Source: Bacteroidales bacterium
GTDB taxonomy: Bacteria > Bacteroidota > Bacteroidia > Bacteroidales > WCHB1-69
DNA: 41,272 nt
Assembly: GCA_016285085.1 (NCBI GenBank)
Contig: JAEEQA010000011.1
Coordinates: 1 to 41,272, forward strand
Direction of reading: 5' to 3'
Part shown: positions 1-9,318 of the stretch, one piece after another
Position numbering within the stretch: position 1 is the first letter of the stretch
Layout: every line of letters begins with the position of its first letter
Notes under the pieces: model-generated
Told to the model about the DNA's origin: nothing
Seen by the model: only the letters and a program-made list of their open reading frames with translations
Database searches by the model: none
Position numbers and translations under genes: made by a program

Positions 1-2
1 AA

Positions 3-398
3 AGCGTTCTCGAGGATACGGATTGCGTTCCCCAATACGCAGAGGAAAGAGAACACATGATAGAGTGTAAAAGGGAACTGCTTCTTCCACACGCTGCCCC
101 CATTCATGATACCGTTTGCAACAATCATCTGCTACGGGTATATTCGGTTTCAGACCGAAAGTCCAACGCCGGAAGCCCCGGAGGAAAGTCAACATGGCGG
201 GCGCTTTGCGAAAAGAACGGGGAAATTCTCGTCATCGAAAGCGAAAACACCACTTTTCAAGACTTCGCCAAGACCCTGTCCTGCTACGGCGTCACCAATG
301 CCATCTACCTTGTGGACGGGCAATCATACGGATTCTCCCGCACTACCGAAACCCAGCGGGATAACGAACCCAACACCGCTTTCTTTATCTTGAGGTAA
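3..398 (+). CDS. C-terminal fragment of a protein resembling phosphodiester glycosidase/DUF2233 family (runs off left edge)
   Basis: Frame is open upstream of the listed ATG at 57 to the window edge (SVLEDTDCVPQYAEEREHM...); C-terminal FQDFAKTLSCYGVTNAIYLVDGQSYGF resembles the end of NAGPA/DUF2233 domains. Confidence 0.4.
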   Translation, partial: SVLEDTDCVPQYAEEREHMIECKRELLLPHAAPIHDTVCNNHLLRVYSVSDRKSNAGSPGGKSTWRALCEKNGEILVIESENTTFQDFAKTLSCYGVTNAIYLVDGQSYGFSRTTETQRDNEPNTAFFILR

Positions 399-415
399 AC
401 GAAAAATAGAATCGG

Positions 416-1711
416 TTACTTTTCCGTATCCATCACCAACGCGTCGGCCACCACCTCAGCAACAGACTTGATTTCCACACCAAGCTTGTAGTGGTGGTCG
501 ATTTGCATCAGCTGATCGACGCAGTTGTGGCACGGGGTGATGACCACATCGGCGCCGGTGGCGGCGATCTGGTCAGCCTTGATCTTGCCCACTTTCAGAC
601 GGCGCTCGTTGTACTCGCTCATGGCGAGCATACCGCCGCCGCCGCCGCAACAGAAGTTGTCGTTGCCGTATGGATCCATCTCGATGAGTTCCGGCACCGC
701 GCTCTTCACCACAAAACGGAGGGTGTTGAACAGACCGCCGTTGCGGGTGATGTTGCAGGGGTCATGAATCGTGTATTTCTTGGTATTCAACGATTTGTCG
801 AGCTTGATACGACCCGTCTTGATGTATTTTTCCAGCAGTTCCGCCAGCGTGGTCATCTCGAAGTCGGGCGTATGGTGCAGGAAGTTCGGCGACTCCCAGC
901 GGAGGGCGCGTGTGCCGTGGCCGCACTCGCCGAGAACCAGCGTCTTGCAACCCAGCTTCGCCATCTCATCGTACATATTCTGCGCAATGTGGGTGGCTTC
1001 CGCATCGTTGCCGGAGAAGAAGCCGTAGTTGGTCACGTCGTACATTTTGGTGGAAAGGGTCCAGCTTTCGCCGGCGGCGTGGAAGATTTTGGCGGCCGCC
1101 GCAATGGAGAGCGGGAAGAACTTGGGTTCGCGGGGGTTCAAGGTGTAGAGAATGTCCTTGCCCGGCTGGTTCAGCGGGATTTCGGCAGTTTCGAAGCCTT
1201 CCTCGTCCTGCATCTCCTCCTCCATCCATTGGATAGTGTCCACGAATTCGTCCTCGGGAATGCCCATGTTGTTGCCGGTGTTGATGGCGGCATCGACCGT
1301 GGCCTGCAACGTCTTGGGAACCATTTCCATTGTGGCGAGCATCCGGCGGCCGGTACGCACGATGAAGGGAATGTCCACGCCGATGGAGCAGTGCTTCACG
1401 CAGCGGCCGCACATGGTGCAGGCGCCGTAGAGCGAATCCACCATCTCCTCAATCATCGCGTCGTCGAGGTCGCGGGCGTGGGTGAGTTTCGGAACCACCT
1501 TGCCCATGGTGGTGCAGTAGCGGCGGTAGAGCGAGGAGACCAAATCCACCTTCTTGCCGGGGATGTATTTCGGGTCATCCAACGTTTTGAAAAAGAGGCA
1601 GCTGGTGCCGCACAAACCGCAGTGCACACAGGCGTTCAGATGGGTGATCAACTTGCTGTCGGCGGGGTGCCGAAGAATATCGAGGGCTTTTTCTTTTAAT
1701 TCGTTTTCCAT
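416..1711 (-). CDS. (Fe-S)-binding protein, HdrD/DsrK-like, with two 4Fe-4S motifs and a CCG domain
   Basis: CVHCGLCGTSC and CTMCGRCVKHC ferredoxin motifs, FCCGGGGGM plus PCHNC CCG-domain motif; start reassigned to MENELKEK. Confidence 0.8.
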   Translation of the reverse strand: MENELKEKALDILRHPADSKLITHLNACVHCGLCGTSCLFFKTLDDPKYIPGKKVDLVSSLYRRYCTTMGKVVPKLTHARDLDDAMIEEMVDSLYGACTMCGRCVKHCSIGVDIPFIVRTGRRMLATMEMVPKTLQATVDAAINTGNNMGIPEDEFVDTIQWMEEEMQDEEGFETAEIPLNQPGKDILYTLNPREPKFFPLSIAAAAKIFHAAGESWTLSTKMYDVTNYGFFSGNDAEATHIAQNMYDEMAKLGCKTLVLGECGHGTRALRWESPNFLHHTPDFEMTTLAELLEKYIKTGRIKLDKSLNTKKYTIHDPCNITRNGGLFNTLRFVVKSAVPELIEMDPYGNDNFCCGGGGGMLAMSEYNERRLKVGKIKADQIAATGADVVITPCHNCVDQLMQIDHHYKLGVEIKSVAEVVADALVMDTEK

Positions 1712-1748
1712 AAAATGTCGTTTCTTAAACTTGGTGATGCAAGGGCTG

Positions 1749-1756
1749 CAAAAATA
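1749..1756 (-). promoter_or_regulatory. Bacteroidota -7 element (TATTTTTG) upstream of the Fe-S protein gene
   Basis: caaaaata on + strand, about 38 nt upstream of the ATG; matches TAnnTTTG. Confidence 0.45.
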
Positions 1757-1783
1757 CGGCGAATTCTCCAATCTTCAGACCTT

Positions 1784-2947
1784 CTAAAAAACTTTTTGCA
1801 AACGGCTCATTGCCTCGGCGACGGTGGCGCGGGGACAGGCGAGGTTGATACGCATACAGTTGTCGCCGGCGGTCCCGAAGGCCTTGCCGTCGTTGAAGCC
1901 GACTTTGGCCCCGTCCAAAAGCTTGCGGGAAAGTTGTTCGTGGGTGAGTCCCAATTCTTTGAAATCCAACCACATCAGATAGGTCGCTTCGTGGCTGTAG
2001 GTTCTGATTTGCGGGATATTTTTAGCAAGAAACTCCTTGCAGTATTGAACGTTATCCGTAAGATAGCCGCAGAGTTGGTCGAGCCATTCGGCGCCGTGGG
2101 TGTAGGCCGCTTCCAGCGCCACATCCCCGAAAACATTGCCGTAAATGTGTACGGTGTCGTTCATGAAGTTCTTGAACTTCGCCCGCAGTTCCGGGTTGGG
2201 GATGATGATTTCGGAGGTGAACAGACCCGCGAGGTTGAACGTCTTGCTCGGCGACATGCACGTGATGGTGTTCTGGGCGATTTCCTCTGAAAGGGAGGCC
2301 ACGGGCGTGTGCCGGAAGCCCCTCATAATCAAGTCGGAATGGATTTCGTCGCTGATAAGGATGACGTGGTGCTTCAGGCACAGTTCGGCCACCTGGCGCA
2401 GCTCGTCGGGCGTCCAGCAACGGCCCAGCGGGTTGTGGGGGTTGCTGATGATCATCAGCTTCGGACCCTGTTTCAGTTTCTCTTCCAAATCGCTGTAGTC
2501 CATCACAAAACGGTCGCCTTCGATGCGGAGCGGGTTGTACACCAACTGTCGTCCGTTTTTCTCCACCACCTCATAGAACGGAGGATAGACGGGCGTCTGG
2601 ATCAGCACCTTGTCGCCTTTTTCGGTAAAATTCTGCACCAGAAACGACAGTCCCGCCACGATGCCGGGCGAGAAGCAGATCCATTTGGAGGAGATGTTCC
2701 AGTTGTGCCGCCGCTGCATCCAGCGTACGATGGAGTGGTAGAACTCCTCCGTGTGGTAAAAATACCCGAAAACCGGATGCTCGGTGCGTTTCCGCAGCGC
2801 ATCCATAATAAAGTCCGGGACACGGAGGTCCATATCGGCAATCCACATGGGGAGCAAATCATCACCGCCGAGGAACTCCGTTGCCTTGTCGTACTTGAGG
2901 CAACCCGTCCCGCGTCTGTCAATTACTTCGTCAAAATTGTAGTTCAT
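1784..2947 (-). CDS. MalY/PatB family PLP-dependent aminotransferase / cystathionine beta-lyase
   Basis: MNYNFDEVIDRRGTGCLKYD start, NPHNPLGRCW, SDEIHSDL, SPSKTFNLAGL motifs. Confidence 0.88.
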   Translation of the reverse strand: MNYNFDEVIDRRGTGCLKYDKATEFLGGDDLLPMWIADMDLRVPDFIMDALRKRTEHPVFGYFYHTEEFYHSIVRWMQRRHNWNISSKWICFSPGIVAGLSFLVQNFTEKGDKVLIQTPVYPPFYEVVEKNGRQLVYNPLRIEGDRFVMDYSDLEEKLKQGPKLMIISNPHNPLGRCWTPDELRQVAELCLKHHVILISDEIHSDLIMRGFRHTPVASLSEEIAQNTITCMSPSKTFNLAGLFTSEIIIPNPELRAKFKNFMNDTVHIYGNVFGDVALEAAYTHGAEWLDQLCGYLTDNVQYCKEFLAKNIPQIRTYSHEATYLMWLDFKELGLTHEQLSRKLLDGAKVGFNDGKAFGTAGDNCMRINLACPRATVAEAMSRLQKVF

Positions 2948-2967
2948 GGTTTATAAGAAATGGTGGG

Positions 2968-2975
2968 CAAAAGTA
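2968..2975 (-). promoter_or_regulatory. Bacteroidota -7 element (TACTTTTG) for the malY-like gene
   Basis: caaaagta on + strand, about 20 nt upstream of ATG. Confidence 0.5.
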
Positions 2976-3095
2976 CGATAATTAATTGGATTCGGGCTCG
3001 CTGTCGCTCGCATTTGAAGCCCACTGCGTGTGCATTTGCAGATTTGAACTTTGCAGCATAGAATTAAAAATTAATTCCTTTCATACTTTATTAAC

Positions 3096-3128
3096 TTGAC
3101 AAACTTGCAACTATTAATTGTACCTTTG
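3096..3128 (+). promoter_or_regulatory. Bacteroidota promoter (TTG-N22-TACCTTTG) for era
   Basis: cTTGacaaacttgcaactattaattgTACCTTTGca directly upstream of era. Confidence 0.6.
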
Positions 3129-3152
3129 CACCCTGTTTTTACATCATAGTAT

Positions 3153-4049
3153 ATGACGCAAGAGAAAACTGAACACCGCGCCGGTTTTGTAAACCTGATC
3201 GGCAACCCGAACGTCGGGAAAAGCACCCTGATGAACCAACTGGTGGGCGAACGGCTGTCCATCATCACCGCCAAGGCCCAGACCACCCGCCACCGCATCA
3301 AGGGCATCGTCGATGGCGACAACTTCCAGATTATCTATTCCGACCTGCCGGGCATCCTCACGCCCGCCTACAAAATGCAGGAGATGATGATGAAGTTCGT
3401 CGGCGAGTCGCTGCAGGACGCCGACCTCATCCTCTACCTTGTGGAGTGCGGCGAAACCCAGTACAACGAACAGGTGCTGACCAAACTTCAGAAAATCGAC
3501 ACCCCCATTTTATTGGTGTTCAATAAAATAGACAAAGCAACGCCCAAGCAGATCGAAATGACGGAACAGCACTGGAGCGCCCTCCTGCCCCAGGCCGAAA
3601 CCATCCGCATCTCGGCGCTGCAAGGACTCAACCTCGATGTTCTGCTGCAAAAAATCATCGAGAAGCTGCCGGTCAGTCCGCCCTACTTCCCCAAGGACCA
3701 GCTCACCGACCGCCCGATGCGGTTCTTTGTTTCGGAAATCATCCGCGAGAAAATCCTCCTGCTTTACAAAAAGGAAATCCCTTACAGTGTGGAAGTTGTG
3801 GTGGACGAATACAAGGAGGAGGAGGACATCATCCGCATCATGGCCACCCTGTATGTGGAGCGCGACACCCAGAAAGGCATCATCATCGGGCACAAGGGCA
3901 GCGCCATCAAGCGGCTGGGCATGGAGGCGCGCACCGACCTGGAGGAGTTTTTGGAGAAGCACGTCTATCTCGACCTGTCGGTCAAAGTGCTGAAGGACTG
4001 GCGCAACAGCGACCTGATTATGAAGCGGTTCGGATACAACCCATCGTGA
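3153..4049 (+). CDS. era: GTPase Era
   Basis: GNPNVGKSTLMNQLVGERLSIITAKAQTTRHRIKGI, DLPGI, NKID, C-terminal KH domain (GIIIGHKGSAIKRLG). Confidence 0.97.
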   Translation: MTQEKTEHRAGFVNLIGNPNVGKSTLMNQLVGERLSIITAKAQTTRHRIKGIVDGDNFQIIYSDLPGILTPAYKMQEMMMKFVGESLQDADLILYLVECGETQYNEQVLTKLQKIDTPILLVFNKIDKATPKQIEMTEQHWSALLPQAETIRISALQGLNLDVLLQKIIEKLPVSPPYFPKDQLTDRPMRFFVSEIIREKILLLYKKEIPYSVEVVVDEYKEEEDIIRIMATLYVERDTQKGIIIGHKGSAIKRLGMEARTDLEEFLEKHVYLDLSVKVLKDWRNSDLIMKRFGYNPS

Positions 4050-4105
4050 GGAAGGAACTTCTTAAAAAAAATGAAATTTTCTATAGCACAAAAGCGAATA
4101 AGTTT

Positions 4106-4113
4106 TATCTTTG
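4106..4113 (+). promoter_or_regulatory. Bacteroidota -7 element (TATCTTTG) for prs
   Basis: tatctttgcgg upstream of prs ATG at 4158. Confidence 0.5.
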
Positions 4114-4157
4114 CGGCTGTCATCCTTTTCAACAACCCGCTTTAAAACCAATAACTT

Positions 4158-5099
4158 ATGAAATCGGAAATTGCTCTTGTAACTGGTCGGGCCAACCGCC
4201 CGCTGGCAGAGAAGATTGCCGCCCACCTGGGCCTTAACCTGCTGAATGAAGAAATCGTGCAGTTCAAAGACGGTGAAATCCAGGCCTACTACAACGAAAC
4301 CATCCGCGGCCGCCACGTCTTCATCATCCAGCCGACCTTCTCCCCCGCCGAAAACATCCTTGAGCTCCTTATTCTGATTGACGCCGCCAAACGCGCCTCC
4401 GCCGCCGAAATCATCGCGGTGGTCCCCTACTTCGGCTACTCGCGCCAAGACCGCAAAGACAAGCCCAGAACCTCCATCGGCTCCAAACTGATGGCCAACC
4501 TCTTGACCGCAGCCGGCATCAACCGCCTCATAACCATGGACTTGCACGCCGACCAGATTCAGGGTTTCTTCGAAATTCCGGTTGACCACCTCTTCGCCTC
4601 CTCCGTCTTCCTCCCCTATATCCGCAGCCTCAACTGGGACAACCTCTGCATCGTCTCTCCCGACACCGGCGGCACCAAACGCGCCTCCGTCTTCGCCAAA
4701 GTCCTCAACTGCGACTTTGCCATCGGATTCAAACAGCGCGTGAAAGCCAACGAGGTTTCCAGCCTGCAGATTATCGGCAACGTGGAAGGCAAAAACGTGA
4801 TCCTTCTCGATGACATCATCGACACCGGCGGCACCATCTGCAAAGCCGCGGCCCGCGTCAAAGAGTGCGGCGCCAAGCAGGTTTACGTGATGTGTACCCA
4901 CGCCATCCTCTCCGGCAACGCCCTTGACAAGCTCGAAGAGTCCGTGGTGGACAAGTTCATCATCACCGACACCATCCCGATGAAACGTCCCTCCGACAAA
5001 TTTGTGGTGCTCACCGTGGCTGACCTCATCGGCGACGTCATCCAAAGCGTCATCGACAAGACCTCCATCGCCTCCCACTTCGAAGTCGGCAACATCTAA
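4158..5099 (+). CDS. prs: Ribose-phosphate pyrophosphokinase
   Basis: FKDGEIQAYYNETIRGRHVFIIQ, PYFGYSRQDRKDKPR, DLHADQIQGFF, VILLDDIIDTGGTI PRPP-binding motif. Confidence 0.96.
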   Translation: MKSEIALVTGRANRPLAEKIAAHLGLNLLNEEIVQFKDGEIQAYYNETIRGRHVFIIQPTFSPAENILELLILIDAAKRASAAEIIAVVPYFGYSRQDRKDKPRTSIGSKLMANLLTAAGINRLITMDLHADQIQGFFEIPVDHLFASSVFLPYIRSLNWDNLCIVSPDTGGTKRASVFAKVLNCDFAIGFKQRVKANEVSSLQIIGNVEGKNVILLDDIIDTGGTICKAAARVKECGAKQVYVMCTHAILSGNALDKLEESVVDKFIITDTIPMKRPSDKFVVLTVADLIGDVIQSVIDKTSIASHFEVGNI

Positions 5100-5119
5100 T
5101 CATTTCGACGGAAAATTTC

Positions 5120-5587
5120 CTACTCCTTGGTCCACGACATCGTGCGACCGAAGGCGGGAATTCCGACATACCCTCTGATTTTCAGAATCTTTTCACCGCC
5201 AAACCACATTTTGCATTTGTAGGTTTTGCCGTGAACGGGATCGTAAATGGTACCGTCCACCCACTCGTCCTTGTTCGCATCGTAACGGAAACCCATCAGC
5301 ATCTGGATTTGGTCGGCAGGCGTGTTGCGCTTGGCCGGGTCAGGATTCATGATGTCGCGTTTCGGGGTCCCGTCCTTGAAGGTCGGCGTCTTCACCCACA
5401 CCATTTTGCCGGCATACGTTCCGGCCGTGGTCTTGTAGATCTTGATTTTGGCCTCCTCGGGCGACTGGTCGTCTTTCACATAGTAGATGCCCACAATGCG
5501 GTCGGCGGCCGCCGTGCTCTGCGCAGCAACGGAATGGATGGTGCAAAAGGCCATCAGAAGAGAAATCAAAAGAAGACGGAAACGCAT
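5120..5587 (-). CDS. Secreted DUF2147 family protein
   Basis: Signal peptide MRFRLLLISLLMAFCTIHSVAAQ, then DRIVGIYYVKDDQSPEEAKIKIYKTTAGTYAGKMVWVK...MGFRYD...DGTIYDPVHGKTYKCKMW; start moved to MRFRLLL. Confidence 0.8.
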   Translation of the reverse strand: MRFRLLLISLLMAFCTIHSVAAQSTAAADRIVGIYYVKDDQSPEEAKIKIYKTTAGTYAGKMVWVKTPTFKDGTPKRDIMNPDPAKRNTPADQIQMLMGFRYDANKDEWVDGTIYDPVHGKTYKCKMWFGGEKILKIRGYVGIPAFGRTMSWTKE

Positions 5588-5660
5588 AGGACAGTTCAAT
5601 TTTATACGTTTTAATAAAAAAGGCACCTCCAAGTAAATGTAAGTGCCTGATTTTTAGTTG

Positions 5661-5735
5661 TGATCTGTACTGGATTTGAACCAGTGACCTCTTGCCTGTC
5701 AAGCAAGCGCTCTAAACCAACTGAGCTAACAGATC
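5661..5735 (-). tRNA. tRNA-Val (GAC)
   Basis: Cloverleaf on - strand: acceptor GATCTGT/ACAGATC, anticodon arm CTTGC-TTGACAG-GCAAG, T arm ACTGG-TTCAAAT-CCAGT; CCA not encoded. Confidence 0.93.
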
Positions 5736-5754
5736 ATTGCTTGATTTGAGGTTG

Positions 5755-5762
5755 CAAAAGTA
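5755..5762 (-). promoter_or_regulatory. Bacteroidota -7 element (TACTTTTG) for tRNA-Val
   Basis: caaaagta on + strand just upstream of the minus-strand tRNA. Confidence 0.5.
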
Positions 5763-5883
5763 CTACTTTTTTTTATTTTTGCAACATCTTTTTTTAAGAT
5801 TGAAAAACATTAATAATCAATTAATTAGAAATCAATAATTAGAAATTGAACCTTGTTGTTTCTTTTTCTTGCGTCAAAAAAAG

Positions 5884-6186
5884 ATGAAAAACGTCAAAAT
5901 TACAGTCATCAGGAAAGTCCATTACAAGGATTTGTCCGAGAAATATGAAAATCCCATCGAGCACGCCTGCGATCATCAGGAGGGGGAGGTTTTTGTTTCC
6001 GAAAATGCGCAAAAGCCCGACGGTCTGTGCGACAGCGCGTGGCAGTCTTTGTCCCCCTTCGTATTGGCGCTTGCGAGTGGGGGCGGCAATTTCTACGACG
6101 GCTGGATGAAGAACCCGCATTCGGCGATGCTCTCCTGCAACGACGGATTCCGTCCTGTCAGTTTTTTAATAGAAACTATTGAATAA
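5884..6186 (+). CDS. TIGR04076 family protein
   Basis: MKNVKITVIRKVHYKDLSEKYE...GLCDSAWQSLSPFVLALASGG...LSCNDGFRPVSFLIE; ATG at 5884 preferred over in-frame TTG at 5869. Confidence 0.7.
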   Translation: MKNVKITVIRKVHYKDLSEKYENPIEHACDHQEGEVFVSENAQKPDGLCDSAWQSLSPFVLALASGGGNFYDGWMKNPHSAMLSCNDGFRPVSFLIETIE

Positions 6187-6200
6187 CAAATATTTAAACG

Positions 6201-6455
6201 ATGAAATATCAGTATCAGACGGAAGGAACCTGCTCCAAATTTATTGAATTTGAAATTGGGGAGGACGGCATTTTACACAATGTGGTGTTCTATGGCGGTT
6301 GCAACGGAAACCTTCAGGGAATCAGTAAATTGGTAGAAGGGATGCCTGCCGGTGAGGTCATCGGAAAGCTGAAAGGAATCAGCTGCAGCGGCGGCCCGAC
6401 CAGCTGCCCCGACCAACTTGCCACCGCCTTGACGGAGGTTTTGAAAAACAGGTAA
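6201..6455 (+). CDS. TIGR03905 family TSCPD domain-containing protein
   Basis: MKYQYQTEGTCSKFIEFEIGEDGILHNVVFYGGCNGNLQGISKLVEG...TSCPDQLA. Confidence 0.85.
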   Translation: MKYQYQTEGTCSKFIEFEIGEDGILHNVVFYGGCNGNLQGISKLVEGMPAGEVIGKLKGISCSGGPTSCPDQLATALTEVLKNR

Positions 6456-6460
6456 TCGTT

Positions 6461-8077
6461 CTACAGAATAAAGTCCGTATTGAGGAAATTGGACAGATCC
6501 TCCTTCAGAATCTGTCGAACAATCTCCTTGTTCGTATCGTTTTCCTTGGTGGAAACCAGCGTGCGGATGGAGAAGACGCGGAGGGCATCCGATACCGACA
6601 AGGTGGCTTCGGCACTGTCTTTCCGGCCGGTGAAAGGAAAGTCGTCGGGACCGCGCTGGCACTGCGAATTGACATTGACACGGCACACCTGGTTGACCAA
6701 CACGTCGATAAGCCGGGCAAGTTCCTTCGGATCTTTTCCGAAAATAGCGGCCTGCTGGCCATAATTCGATTCCACGACATAGTTCAGCGGCTCCTCGATG
6801 GAGGTGTAGGTGGCAATCGGGATGACCGGGCCGAACTGTTCCTTGTCCCAAAGCTTCATTCCCTTTTTTACATTGAATAGAATCGCCGGGAAAAAGAGCG
6901 AAAGGTGGCTTTGCCCGCCGTTCGGGTTCATCAATTTCGCCCCTTTTGAAACGGCGTCGTCGATGAGGTCGTGCAGGAATTCGGCCTTGTTTTCCTCGGG
7001 CAGCGGGGTGAGATTGACTCCTTTGGTCCACGGGAGCCCGATTTTCAGTTTCTCGACGGCCTCTACCATCATGGCAGCAAAAGTTTCCGCAATGTCTTCA
7101 TGGACGAAAATGATTTTGATGGCGGTGCAACGCTGGCCGTTAAACGAAAGTGCGCCGAGCACACACTCATTCACTGCATTTTGCAAATCAGCATCCTTGA
7201 GGACGATGCCGGGATTTTTCGCATCCAGCCCCAAAACGGATTTCAGGCGGTGGGGTTGCGGGTGCTGTTTTTTCAGGATGTCGGCCACACGGCTGGTGCC
7301 GATGAAGGCGAAAACATCGACTTTCCCGCTCTGCATGATGGGCGTGATCACTTTTTCACCCTCCCCATAGATGGTATTGACGACCCCTTTCGGGAATGCG
7401 CTTTGGAAAGCCTTCAGCAGCGGCGCGTGAAGGAGCACACCTAATTTCGGGGGTTTGAAAATCACGCAGTTACCCATAATAAGGGCAGGGATGAGTGTGG
7501 TAAAGGTCTCATTCAGAGGATAGTTGAACGGGCCCATGCAAAGCACCACGCCGAGAGGCGCTCTCCGGATCTGGGCGATGATATGCTGCGAGATGGTGAA
7601 GCGCGAGGAGGTCCGGTCCAATTGCTTGAGGGCCTCGATGGTATCGTTGATGTAATCTACCGTGCGGTCGAATTCTTTCTCGGAATCCGCCCGTGACTTT
7701 CCGATTTCCCACATCAGGAGGTTGACGATGATGTCGCGCTGTTCCTGCATCATCATCACAAAGTTGCGGATACAGCCGATGCGCTGCTCGACGGTCATGG
7801 AAGGCCACTCCCCGTTCCCGTGGTTATAGGCGGCCACGGCGGCATCCAAGGCTTCCAGGGCCTCCTTTTCACCCATCAGCGGGTAGCTTCCGATGGTACG
7901 GGTGTAGTTTTCCCCTTCTTTAACATAGATGGGAGAAAGAACCTCATTGTATTCTCCTTCCCATTTTCTCAACTCCCCGTTAATGAGGTAGTTTGTTTGG
8001 TGAAAAGGGAACGGGTTGAGGTGATACTCTGCCGGAATCTGGCATTTTTCAACAAATATTTCTTTGAGATTATCCAT
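6461..8077 (-). CDS. gapN: NADP-dependent (non-phosphorylating) glyceraldehyde-3-phosphate dehydrogenase, aldehyde dehydrogenase superfamily
   Basis: ALDH motifs: GPFNYPLNETFTTLIPALIMGN, GALSFNGQRCTAIK (catalytic Cys), EQFGPVIPI, NVNSQCQRGPDDFPFTGRKDS. Confidence 0.85.
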   Translation of the reverse strand: MDNLKEIFVEKCQIPAEYHLNPFPFHQTNYLINGELRKWEGEYNEVLSPIYVKEGENYTRTIGSYPLMGEKEALEALDAAVAAYNHGNGEWPSMTVEQRIGCIRNFVMMMQEQRDIIVNLLMWEIGKSRADSEKEFDRTVDYINDTIEALKQLDRTSSRFTISQHIIAQIRRAPLGVVLCMGPFNYPLNETFTTLIPALIMGNCVIFKPPKLGVLLHAPLLKAFQSAFPKGVVNTIYGEGEKVITPIMQSGKVDVFAFIGTSRVADILKKQHPQPHRLKSVLGLDAKNPGIVLKDADLQNAVNECVLGALSFNGQRCTAIKIIFVHEDIAETFAAMMVEAVEKLKIGLPWTKGVNLTPLPEENKAEFLHDLIDDAVSKGAKLMNPNGGQSHLSLFFPAILFNVKKGMKLWDKEQFGPVIPIATYTSIEEPLNYVVESNYGQQAAIFGKDPKELARLIDVLVNQVCRVNVNSQCQRGPDDFPFTGRKDSAEATLSVSDALRVFSIRTLVSTKENDTNKEIVRQILKEDLSNFLNTDFIL

Positions 8078-8089
8078 AAAAAAGTGATT

Positions 8090-9268
8090 TTATTCCGTTA
8101 ATTTGCGGGCTTCCGGCACGGGGATCTTCTTTCCATCCTTGAACGCGATGACGAAAGCATCGGGGAATTTCTCTTTGGTTTTCTTCAGAACGGGTTGAAT
8201 GTCTGCAAATTTCTTTTCGCTCCCGACGGTGTATTTCCAAAGGTTTCCTTCAAAGTATTTGTCCACATTTTTCAATCCGGCGTATTTGGGGTCGTTGGGG
8301 CCAAGTTTTTCAGGCAGGGCAAAAATCTGGACTTTAAAGACGACTCCTGTTTCCGCTTTCGGGGTGGCGGGTTCGTCCACGGGCTTTAAATCTGCATTTT
8401 CCGAAACAGCGGGTTTCTCTTCCTGCTTTGCGGGGACGAGTTCCTCTTTTTTCGGCTGCGGTTTTGTTTCCGGCACGGAGATAAGGTCGGCGGTTTTGCC
8501 TTCCACTTGGTTCTTGTATTCAATGAAGGCGTTGCAGAGGGAGGCGGCGAGGGCTTTTTGGAAGGTCGGGTCAAGCAGCTGTGCCTCTTCGCTCTTGTTG
8601 GAGATGAAGCCGAGTTCGACGAGGATGCTGGGCATGGCTACCTTGTGGAGGACCCAGAACCCGGCCTGTTGCACCTGGCGGTCGCGGAAATGCGTGCATT
8701 TCAGCAAGTTCTTCTGCACCTTCGAGGCCAGCTGGACGGAACTTTCGAGGTAGGCGCTGCTATAGAGGGAGAAGATGACATAGGATTCCGGCGAGTTGGG
8801 GTTGAAGTTGCCGTAGGTGTTCTTGTAATCCTTTTCCAGCAGCATCGCGGCGTTCTCCTTGCGGGCCACGTCAAGGCTTGACTCCGTTTTATGCAGACCC
8901 ATCACGAAGGTCTCCACCCCGTTGGCGGTCTTGTTGTCGCTGGAATTGCAGTGGATGGAGATGAAAAGGTCGGCGTGCTTGTCGTTGGCGATTTTGGAGC
9001 GGTTGTACAACGGAATGAACACATCGGTTTTGCGGGTGTAGATGACCTCCACATCGGGGCAGTTTTCGGAGATGAGCTTGCCCAACTCCAAAGCCACGGT
9101 CAGGGTCACGTCTTTTTCCTTGCCTTTGCTCCCGACAGCGCCGGGGTCTTCGCCACCGTGTCCGGCATCGATCACAATCTTGCTGATGCCGTCCTTCACC
9201 TGCGAAAAAACCTGCGTGTTAAAAAGTGCAAATATCGCAAATAATAAAAACCATTTTTTTGTGTTCAT
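8090..9268 (-). CDS. N-acetylmuramoyl-L-alanine amidase (Amidase_3) with C-terminal SPOR-like domain
   Basis: IVIDAGHGGEDPGAVG, FISIHCNS, ILVELGFISN zinc-site motifs; C-terminal VVFKVQIFALPEKL...; start reassigned to MNTKKWFLL signal peptide. Confidence 0.9.
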   Translation of the reverse strand: MNTKKWFLLFAIFALFNTQVFSQVKDGISKIVIDAGHGGEDPGAVGSKGKEKDVTLTVALELGKLISENCPDVEVIYTRKTDVFIPLYNRSKIANDKHADLFISIHCNSSDNKTANGVETFVMGLHKTESSLDVARKENAAMLLEKDYKNTYGNFNPNSPESYVIFSLYSSAYLESSVQLASKVQKNLLKCTHFRDRQVQQAGFWVLHKVAMPSILVELGFISNKSEEAQLLDPTFQKALAASLCNAFIEYKNQVEGKTADLISVPETKPQPKKEELVPAKQEEKPAVSENADLKPVDEPATPKAETGVVFKVQIFALPEKLGPNDPKYAGLKNVDKYFEGNLWKYTVGSEKKFADIQPVLKKTKEKFPDAFVIAFKDGKKIPVPEARKLTE

Positions 9269-9285
9269 AAAGGTTGTTTTTTGTG

Positions 9286-9318
9286 TACTTTTGAGCCTTT
9301 TTTTAAAGCGCAAAAATA
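9286..9318. promoter_or_regulatory. Overlapping divergent promoters for lptD-like gene (+, TACTTTTG 9286-9293) and amidase (-, TATTTTTG at 9311-9318)
   Basis: Two TAnnTTTG elements on opposite strands 17 bp apart in the 91-bp intergenic region; no clear -33 element for either. Confidence 0.4.

Noticed and set aside
491-1699. 402-aa + strand ORF
   Set aside because: Antisense shadow of the Fe-S protein gene; low-complexity V/G/H/A composition and no domain motifs
4062-5078. 338-aa - strand ORF
   Set aside because: Antisense of prs; composition typical of shadow ORFs in GC-biased genes
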